Source: an uncultured Amylibacter sp. (GTDB taxonomy: Bacteria; Pseudomonadota; Alphaproteobacteria; Rhodobacterales; Rhodobacteraceae). From it: a stretch of 20,499 nucleotides of DNA. The stretch lies in assembly GCA_938001995.1 (NCBI GenBank), contig CALLAV010000141.1, forward strand, positions 1 to 20,499. The letters are read 5' to 3'. Positions 15,079-20,499 of the stretch are shown piece by piece. Within the stretch, counting starts at the first letter, position 1, and every line of letters begins with the position of its first letter. The translations under genes and the position numbers were made by a program. A model generated the notes under the pieces. The model saw only the letters and a list, made by a program, of their open reading frames with translations. It made no database searches and was not told the DNA's origin.

Positions 15079-15090
15079 GACCTTAAGGTC
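15079..15090. promoter_or_regulatory. Perfect 12-bp palindrome upstream of the ABC operon
   Basis: GACCTTAAGGTC is fully self-complementary and ends 27 nt before the ATPase start codon. It is a good candidate for an operator near the transcription start. No regulator gene lies next to it. The rest of 14908-15117 is AT-rich, with no convincing promoter that I can assign. Confidence 0.4.
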
Positions 15091-15117
15091 CGATAGAAAT
15101 CCGCTGGGAGATTATTG

Positions 15118-16209
15118 TTGGCTGCCAATTCGCAAGACGACGCGTTCGTTGTATTCGATCGCGTGCAAAAGAGTTATGATGGTGAAATCCTTGTTGTTAA
15201 GGACTTAAACCTTCAAATCGCCAGGGGCGAATTCCTTACAATGCTTGGGCCGTCAGGGTCTGGTAAGACAACCTGTCTTATGATGCTGGCTGGATTTGAA
15301 ACCGCCACAAGCGGGGATATCTTGCTGGGTGGGAGCCCGATCAATAACATTCCGCCACATAAGCGCGGCATTGGCATGGTGTTCCAGAACTACGCGCTGT
15401 TCCCGCATATGACAGTGGGGGAGAACCTGTCTTTCCCGCTGGAAGTGCGCAACATGGGCAAGTCCGAGCGCGAGGAGAAAGTGAAACGCGCGCTCGATAT
15501 GGTTCAGATGGGCGATTTTGCAGGGCGACGTCCGGCACAACTGTCTGGTGGACAGCAACAGCGGATCGCTTTGGCGCGCGCATTGGTGTTTGATGCGGAA
15601 TTGGTGCTGATGGACGAACCGCTTGGTGCGCTAGACAAACAGCTGCGCGAGCACATGCAGTTCGAGATCAAGCACATTCACGAGAATTTGGGCATCACGG
15701 TTGTTTACGTGACGCACGACCAATCCGAAGCCTTGACCATGTCTGACCGCATTGCGGTGTTTAATGACGGTGTGATCCAGCAATTGGCCCCACCTGAGGA
15801 TCTGTATGAGCGTCCAGAGAACGCTTTTTGTGCGCAATTTATTGGCGAAAACAATACGTTGATGGGCACTGTTAAATCAATTGACGATAACGTCGCCTCT
15901 ATCACACTCGATGATGGAGCCGAAGTGCGTGGCTTGGCTGTGAATTGTGGGGGTGCTGGAAGCCGCACAACCATGTCACTGCGCCCAGAGCGCGTGTTTG
16001 TGGGTGGCCGCGAAGGTTTGGTCACAACACAAGCCGAAGTGAAAGAGCTGATTTATCTTGGCGATCACATCCGCTGTCGCATGAATGTTCATGGCAACGA
16101 CGAATTCGTTGTCAAAGTTCCCAACGCCTCTGGTCACAAACACCTGCAAGTGGGTGAAAAGACCGATATCAGCTGGGAAACAGAAGATTGCCGAGCGCTC
16201 GACGCCTAA
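15118..16209 (+). CDS. ABC importer ATP-binding protein, PotA-like
   Basis: 363 residues. The nucleotide-binding domain has Walker A GPSGSGKT (44-51), Q-loop (Gln90), signature LSGGQQQR (142-149), Walker B ELVLMDEP (161-168) and the switch His200. The C-terminal part (about 240-360) is a TOBE-type regulatory domain, typical of the PotA/FbpC group. It powers the two permeases encoded downstream. The start is TTG: GGGAG ends 4 nt before TTG 15115 and 7 nt before TTG 15118, so I prefer 15118; no ATG fits. A non-ATG start may limit synthesis. It is the first gene of the operon, 91 nt ahead of the binding protein gene. Confidence 0.93.
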   Translation: MAANSQDDAFVVFDRVQKSYDGEILVVKDLNLQIARGEFLTMLGPSGSGKTTCLMMLAGFETATSGDILLGGSPINNIPPHKRGIGMVFQNYALFPHMTVGENLSFPLEVRNMGKSEREEKVKRALDMVQMGDFAGRRPAQLSGGQQQRIALARALVFDAELVLMDEPLGALDKQLREHMQFEIKHIHENLGITVVYVTHDQSEALTMSDRIAVFNDGVIQQLAPPEDLYERPENAFCAQFIGENNTLMGTVKSIDDNVASITLDDGAEVRGLAVNCGGAGSRTTMSLRPERVFVGGREGLVTTQAEVKELIYLGDHIRCRMNVHGNDEFVVKVPNASGHKHLQVGEKTDISWETEDCRALDA

Positions 16210-16300
16210 GTGTTGAGGGTTTTTGGTTAAACTGCATGCTCGACCCGTGGGGGTGCAGGATAAGGGAGAAACGGGTTAAAACTAACTAGGAGAAGTTCAC

Positions 16301-17383
16301 ATGAACGTTAAAACATTACTGATGGGCGCTGCGGCGACTGCGATGTTTGCAGGCGTAGCAACAGCTAAAGACCTGACGGTTGTTTCTTGGGGCGGTGCTT
16401 ACACCAAGTCGCAAGTAGAAGCATACCACAAGCCTTGGATGGCCAAGACTGGCAAAACAATCACATCCGAAGACTACAACGGCGGTTTGGCCGAAGTGAA
16501 AGCGCAAGTGGAAGCTGGCAACGTCACTTGGGATCTGGTTGACGTAGAATTGTCCGACGCGGTTCGCGGTTGTGACGAAGGTCTGCTTGAGCCAATCGAC
16601 GCATCCATCCTGCCAGCAGCCCCAGACGGCACAGCAGCAACAGACGACTTCCTGCCAGGCACTCTGCATGAGTGTGCGGTTGCGAACATCGTTTGGTCCA
16701 CAATCTTTGCTTATGACATCTCAGAAGCAGGCGACAATGCACCAAAAACAATCGCTGATTTCTTTGACACAGCGAAATTCCCTGGCAAGCGCGGCCTGCG
16801 TAAGTCCCCTAAAGCGAACCTAGAGCTGGCTTTGGCCGCTGACGGCGTTCCAGCGGGCGAAATCTACGACGTTCTGGGCACACCAGAAGGCGTTGATCGC
16901 GCGTTCGCAAAACTCGACACCCTCAAAGGTGACGTTGTTTGGTGGGAAGCTGGCGCTCAGCCTCCACAGCTTTTGGCTGACGGCGAAGTTGCTATGACAA
17001 CGGCTTATAACGGTCGTATCTTCAACGCGGTTGCGGCTGAAGGCCAAGACTTTGCAATCGTTTGGGACAGCCAAATCTACGACTTGGACCTCTGGGTGAT
17101 CCCAAAAGGTGCTCCTAACAAAGAAGCTGCGATGGATTTCCTCGCGTTCTCAACAGCAACAGAGCAGTTGGCTGCGCAAGCGTCCTACATCTCTTATGGT
17201 CCAGCACGTGCATCTTCTGCACCGCTGGTTGGCTCGTTCCACAACAAGCCAGAGCTGGCAATGGCGCCACAAATGCCAACAGCACCAGAGAACTTTGGCA
17301 CAGCAATCCAGAACGATTTCGAATTCTGGGCTGACAACCAAGACGAGTTGAACGAGCGTTTCAACACATGGTTGGCAAACTAA
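16301..17383 (+). CDS. ABC importer periplasmic substrate-binding protein, PotD-like
   Basis: 360 residues. A signal peptide (1-22, ending GVATA before KDL) is followed by LTVVSWGGAYTKSQVEAYHK, the usual start of the polyamine/opine/iron-type extracellular solute-binding group. A conserved C-terminal stretch contains DLDLWVIPKGAPNK (around residue 263). AGGAG lies 9 nt upstream of the ATG, the best ribosome site of the operon, as expected for the most abundant component. There is no lipobox Cys, so the protein is soluble in the periplasm. The substrate cannot be told from sequence: spermidine/putrescine is the default family annotation, but related proteins bind many compounds. A hairpin follows 20 nt after the stop. 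Confidence 0.93.
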   Translation: MNVKTLLMGAAATAMFAGVATAKDLTVVSWGGAYTKSQVEAYHKPWMAKTGKTITSEDYNGGLAEVKAQVEAGNVTWDLVDVELSDAVRGCDEGLLEPIDASILPAAPDGTAATDDFLPGTLHECAVANIVWSTIFAYDISEAGDNAPKTIADFFDTAKFPGKRGLRKSPKANLELALAADGVPAGEIYDVLGTPEGVDRAFAKLDTLKGDVVWWEAGAQPPQLLADGEVAMTTAYNGRIFNAVAAEGQDFAIVWDSQIYDLDLWVIPKGAPNKEAAMDFLAFSTATEQLAAQASYISYGPARASSAPLVGSFHNKPELAMAPQMPTAPENFGTAIQNDFEFWADNQDELNERFNTWLAN

Positions 17384-17403
17384 TCTGACTTCGGTCTGAT
17401 ATC

Positions 17404-17428
17404 GGATGGGGCCGTTTTGGCCTCATCC
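17404..17428 (+). promoter_or_regulatory. Intercistronic hairpin between binding protein and permease genes
   Basis: GGATGGGGCC (17404-17413), loop GTTTT and GGCCTCATCC (17419-17428) form a 10-bp stem with one G-T pair. No T-tract follows directly (the nearest is 10 nt on), so partial termination or protection of the upstream mRNA 3' end is more likely than full termination. Such hairpins keep binding proteins in excess over permeases. Confidence 0.6.
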
Positions 17429-17454
17429 ACCCCACAGTTTTTGTAAGAAGTGCC

Positions 17455-18720
17455 ATGACAGACACCTCAGTTGATCACCCCGCAGGCCCACTCACCGCCG
17501 CGGACGGGACACCCCTTAAGAAAAAGCTTCGCCAAGCGCTGTTTCGCAGCCGTGTGCGGGCCTTTGGGTTGGTTGTGCCGCTGTTGATCCTGATCGTTAT
17601 GGCGTTTTTGATCCCGATCGTCCTGTTCCTAAGCCGCGCCGTCTATAACGACACCTATGCACAGTATATGCCTAACACGACGCCAATTTTGGCCGAATGG
17701 GATGGAACATCGGAACCCACAGAAGAAATGTTCGCAGCGTTGGTTGCAGATTTGGTGCAAGGGCGCAAAGACAAGACCATCGGCAAGGTTGCCACGCGGG
17801 TGAACCGCGAACTGTCAGGCACGCGGTCCTTGTTCACGTCTTCTGCACGCAGTGCTGCAAAGTTGGAAGCGCCTTTCAAAGAGGCGTTGATTTCAAAGAA
17901 AAAGAAATGGGGCGACGTAGAGACATGGCAGGCCATGAAAATCGCCTCAAAATCCCTGACAGGGGCATATCTGGCATCTGCGGTCGACCTGAAGGTCGAG
18001 GCGGATGGGTCTGTCGTTCGCAAGGACGAGGATCGGCGGATCAACCTGCAACTGTTTGGGCGAACACTCCAAATTTCGGTCATTGTGACGATCATGGGGG
18101 TGATCCTTGGATATCCGATTGCCTTCCTGCTTTCGACACTGTCGGTGCGCACGTCGAACCTGTTGCTGATCCTTGTACTGCTGCCGTTTTGGACATCGCT
18201 GTTGGTGCGAACGACCGCGTGGATTGCCGTGCTACAAGGGCAAGGGGTGTTGAACGATCTGTTTGTAGTCTTTGGCCTTGCGACCGACGATGACCGCTTT
18301 AGCTTGATCTACAATAAAACGGGTACGCTCATTTCGATGACCCATATCCTGTTGCCGTTTATGGTTCTGCCGCTCTATTCCGTGATGAAAACCATTCCAC
18401 CAAGCTATGTCCGTGCGGCGAAATCCATGGGCGCGACGCCGTGGACCGCGTTTTGGCGGGTGTATTTCCCGCAGTCCATTCCGGGCATCGGGGCGGGGGG
18501 TATCCTTGTGTTTATCCTTGCGATTTCATTCTACATCACGCCTGCGCTGGTCGGTGGTCAGTCTGGTACGATGATTTCGAACATCATTGATTTCCACATG
18601 CGATCCTCGCTGAACTGGTCTTTGGCCGCGGCCCTTGGGTTCGTTCTGCTGGTGATCGTGTTGTTCCTCTACTGGCTCTACGATCGGATCGTGGGCATTG
18701 ATAATATGAAGTTGGGTTGA
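17455..18720 (+). CDS. ABC importer permease, PotB-like, with large periplasmic insertion
   Basis: 421 residues, against about 280 for PotB. The first membrane helix is at about 38-60. A hydrophilic stretch from about 64 to 200 follows, rich in Lys, Glu and Asp, before the helices of the permease core start at LQISVIVTIMGV (205). The EAA coupling loop is YVRAAKSMGATPWTAFWRVY (318-337), followed by the last helices to about 409. With the TM1 orientation of PotB the insertion faces the periplasm, where it might contact the binding protein. The gene starts 71 nt behind the binding protein gene and ends 4 nt before the second permease. The extra domain is not recognised. Confidence 0.92.
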   Translation: MTDTSVDHPAGPLTAADGTPLKKKLRQALFRSRVRAFGLVVPLLILIVMAFLIPIVLFLSRAVYNDTYAQYMPNTTPILAEWDGTSEPTEEMFAALVADLVQGRKDKTIGKVATRVNRELSGTRSLFTSSARSAAKLEAPFKEALISKKKKWGDVETWQAMKIASKSLTGAYLASAVDLKVEADGSVVRKDEDRRINLQLFGRTLQISVIVTIMGVILGYPIAFLLSTLSVRTSNLLLILVLLPFWTSLLVRTTAWIAVLQGQGVLNDLFVVFGLATDDDRFSLIYNKTGTLISMTHILLPFMVLPLYSVMKTIPPSYVRAAKSMGATPWTAFWRVYFPQSIPGIGAGGILVFILAISFYITPALVGGQSGTMISNIIDFHMRSSLNWSLAAALGFVLLVIVLFLYWLYDRIVGIDNMKLG

Positions 18721-18724
18721 TCAG

Positions 18725-19999
18725 ATGAGCACAGTTGCACAGCAGTATCGATACACACCGCCACGCCCGCCGATGTGGTTTAACTTGGCTTGGCCCGCAG
18801 GGTTTGGGGGGCTGGTTGGCTTTTTGACCGCGCAAGGACAGTTTTCGCTGATGGTCCCATATTTGCTGATTGGCGCTGCCATTGCAGCGGCTTTGGCGTT
18901 TGTCTCAATCACAGTTCTTAAAACACGTGTGTTGGCAGGGCCGTTTGGAGCTGTGCTGTTTCTGGCGCTTGGTTGGTTTGTGTTTGGGTTTTCCTATGGA
19001 TTGCTGGTTGGCATCGTTGGGTTCATTTTGGCACGGATGGCGATTTGGTTGGCAAACGGGGATTATCGTTTGAACCAACCGCCCTATGTCACATCGAATG
19101 AGGTGCTGTGGTTTTACACATTCCGTACACTGTGTGGGTTGATCTTCCTGTTCCTCATCGCGCCAATCATCGTGGTGATCCCGCTGTCGTTCAACCAAGA
19201 GCCGTATTTCAGCTTTACCGCAGGTATGCTGGCGCTTGATTCAGAGGCGTATTCCCTACGTTGGTACGCCGACATCTTCCGCAATGGGATGGCGGCACCA
19301 GATGCCATCGCAGGCTGGTGGGCGGATATGTGGAACAATGCGCAGTGGATCCGTTCCGTGCGCAACTCCTTCTATGTTGGTATCATGGCGACGATTGTGG
19401 CGACCAGCATCGGGACGCTGGCCGCGATTGGCCTGTCGCGCTCTGAAATGCCGTTCAAAAAGCCGATCATGGCCTTGCTGATTTCCCCGATGATCGTCCC
19501 GTTGGTGATTATTGCCTCGGGTATGTTCTTTGCGTTTTCTGATTTCCGCATTCCATATTTCTATGAAAAAGGGATCGCAAAAAGCTATCTTGGCCTGATT
19601 ATTGGCCACGCCGTTTTGGGCACGCCTTATGTGATTATCACCGTAACGGCGACGCTGGTGGGCTTTGATCAAAGCCTGACACGGGCGGCGGCGAACATGG
19701 GGGCGAGCCCTGTCCGGACGTTCTTTAAGGTGCAGATGCCATTGATCTTGCCCGGTGTGATCTCAGGCGCGTTGTTTGCCTTTATCACCTCGTTTGATGA
19801 AGTTGTTCTGACGCTGCAACTGGCGGATGTCTCGCAACGGACAATTCCACGTCAGATGTTCTCGGGTATTCGCGAACAGATCAGCCCGACCATTCTGGCA
19901 GTGGCGACGATCCTTGTGATCATCTCAATCGCGCTGCTGACGGTTGTGGAAATGCTGCGCCGTCGGTCTGAACGGATGCGAGGGCTGTCGCCTGCTTAA
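18725..19999 (+). CDS. ABC importer permease, PotC-like, with N-terminal membrane extension
   Basis: 424 residues, against about 260-280 for PotC. Residues about 18-110 are an extra, very hydrophobic region with three to four predicted membrane helices. The permease core begins at about 128 (VLWFYTFRTLCGLIFLFLIA). The EAA loop is in LTRAAANMGASPVRTFFKVQ (around 316-335), followed by PLILPGVISGALFAF and FDEVVLTLQL. The ribosome site is weak, and the start follows the PotB-like stop by 4 nt, so translation is probably coupled. It is the last gene of the operon. The role of the extension is unknown. Confidence 0.92.
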   Translation: MSTVAQQYRYTPPRPPMWFNLAWPAGFGGLVGFLTAQGQFSLMVPYLLIGAAIAAALAFVSITVLKTRVLAGPFGAVLFLALGWFVFGFSYGLLVGIVGFILARMAIWLANGDYRLNQPPYVTSNEVLWFYTFRTLCGLIFLFLIAPIIVVIPLSFNQEPYFSFTAGMLALDSEAYSLRWYADIFRNGMAAPDAIAGWWADMWNNAQWIRSVRNSFYVGIMATIVATSIGTLAAIGLSRSEMPFKKPIMALLISPMIVPLVIIASGMFFAFSDFRIPYFYEKGIAKSYLGLIIGHAVLGTPYVIITVTATLVGFDQSLTRAAANMGASPVRTFFKVQMPLILPGVISGALFAFITSFDEVVLTLQLADVSQRTIPRQMFSGIREQISPTILAVATILVIISIALLTVVEMLRRRSERMRGLSPA

Positions 20000-20010
20000 T
20001 AGGTTGAATG

Positions 20011-20031
20011 CCTGCGGCGCGAGTATTTTTT
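20011..20031. terminator. Possible weak terminator between convergent transporter genes
   Basis: CCTGCGGCGCGAG followed by TATTTTTT lies between the permease stop and the opposing AEC gene stop. The GC-rich block is only poorly self-complementary. It resembles a GC-rich-block-plus-GAGTATTTTT element that I recall behind genes in Rhodobacteraceae, in a degenerate form. Support is weak. Confidence 0.25.
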
Positions 20032-20042
20032 CAGAGAAGAAG

Positions 20043-20499
20043 CTATAGCGCGCGCAGGATTGCCAGCCAGATCGTGACGCTGAATACGGCACCTAGTGTG
20101 CCGAGCAGAACGCCGCTGGCGGCGGTCGCTTTGGCGCGGTCATACATATTTGCAAAAACATAGGTGTTGATACCGGGTGACATGGCTGCGGTCAGGACAA
20201 CGACTTGGGTGACTTCTGTGCTTAGAGCAAAGACCTGTGTCGCCATGAACAAGGCGATGCAGGGGTGGATGACCAGACGCAACAACAGCACCATCGCCGT
20301 TTCGCCTTTGTTTGGAGCCACACCGTAGCGCACAAGGACCGCACCCAGACCGAACAGCGCTGCGGGTAGGGCGGCGCGGGCCATCATTTCAGTGGCACCC
20401 CAAATCCCTTGGGGCAGCCAAAGGCCCGTAAGGTTCACGATAAAACCAAGGCTAAGGCCAATCATAAGCGCGTTGGAAAACATGGCTTTGGTCACGACT
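20043..20499 (-). CDS. AEC-family (auxin efflux carrier-like) transporter, N-terminus outside window
   Basis: The reverse strand is open from the right edge to the stop at 20043, giving the C-terminal 152 residues or so of a protein that is usually near 310. There are about five hydrophobic helices. Typical AEC features are RAALPAALFGLGAVL, the LRLVIHPCIALFMA helix, and AAMSPGINTYVFANMYDRAK with its helix-breaking Pro-Gly. AEC carriers move malonate, malate or other organic anions across the inner membrane. The substrate cannot be told. It is convergent with the ABC operon across a 43-nt spacer. Confidence 0.87.
   Translation of the reverse strand, partial: VVTKAMFSNALMIGLSLGFIVNLTGLWLPQGIWGATEMMARAALPAALFGLGAVLVRYGVAPNKGETAMVLLLRLVIHPCIALFMATQVFALSTEVTQVVVLTAAMSPGINTYVFANMYDRAKATAASGVLLGTLGAVFSVTIWLAILRAL

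Noticed and set aside
1..20499. Mobile elements, CRISPR arrays, prophage or restriction/defence islands
   Set aside because: No transposase, integrase, regularly spaced repeats or defence-type domains were seen; tRNA-Leu is not followed by an integrase or a duplicated 3' end.

Overview
The window looks like a chromosomal segment of an alphaproteobacterium, most likely a marine member of the Rhodobacteraceae (Roseobacter group). The evidence is the alphaproteobacterial type of CtaD, LipB, CarA and type II dehydroquinase, a divergent carA / GatB-YqeY pair, a DUF2244 gene beside cytochrome oxidase, a Hint_2-type protein, and TTAA-N7-TTAA boxes of the CtrA type. I see no prophage, insertion sequence, integrase or CRISPR array. 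It reads as a mosaic of housekeeping genes with a few accessory loci.

Layout. 1-2781: a HAD pyrimidine 5'-nucleotidase cut by the left edge (-), then an FkbM-type methyltransferase, a GntR/FCD regulator and a 2-keto-4-pentenoate hydratase-like enzyme, all on + and tightly packed. 2694-4637 (-): a membrane glycosyltransferase of family 2 with an N-terminal MshEN-like domain, preceded by a perfect CtrA-type box. Its 3' end overlaps the hydratase gene tail to tail. 4706-6498: carA (-) and, divergently, a GatB/YqeY protein (+). 6502-9314 (-): ctaD (cytochrome aa3 oxidase subunit I), a strong terminator, then a free-standing 151-residue protein equal to the C-terminal part of CtaD, then a DUF2244 membrane protein. 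9613-11112: a secreted SH3-domain protein (+), lipB (-) and tRNA-Leu(GAG) (+). 11199-13228 (-): a photolyase/cryptochrome-family protein and aroQ. 13229-13897: a regulatory stretch rich in dyads, with a second CtrA-type box, a probable 32-residue membrane peptide gene and two back-to-back terminators. 13898-14779 (-): a Hint-domain protein lacking the usual nucleophilic Cys. 14780-15117: a structured leader region. 15118-19999 (+): a four-gene PotABCD-type ABC importer operon (ATPase, binding protein, two permeases). 20043-end (-): an AEC-family transporter cut by the right edge.

How the genes work together. The importer genes form a complete uptake system, but the substrate cannot be read from the sequence. 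CtaD is the catalytic subunit of the terminal oxidase; the truncated paralogue behind it keeps the heme-ligand helix and the propionate-binding arginines, yet cannot be an oxidase on its own. The GntR regulator and the hydratase overlap and probably form one small catabolic unit. The glycosyltransferase combines a possible CtrA promoter site with a possible c-di-GMP-sensing domain, which suggests a polysaccharide made under cell-cycle or lifestyle control.

The points most worth following are the free-standing CtaD C-terminal paralogue, the CtrA-box/MshEN glycosyltransferase, and the 13.4-13.8 kb small-peptide locus.
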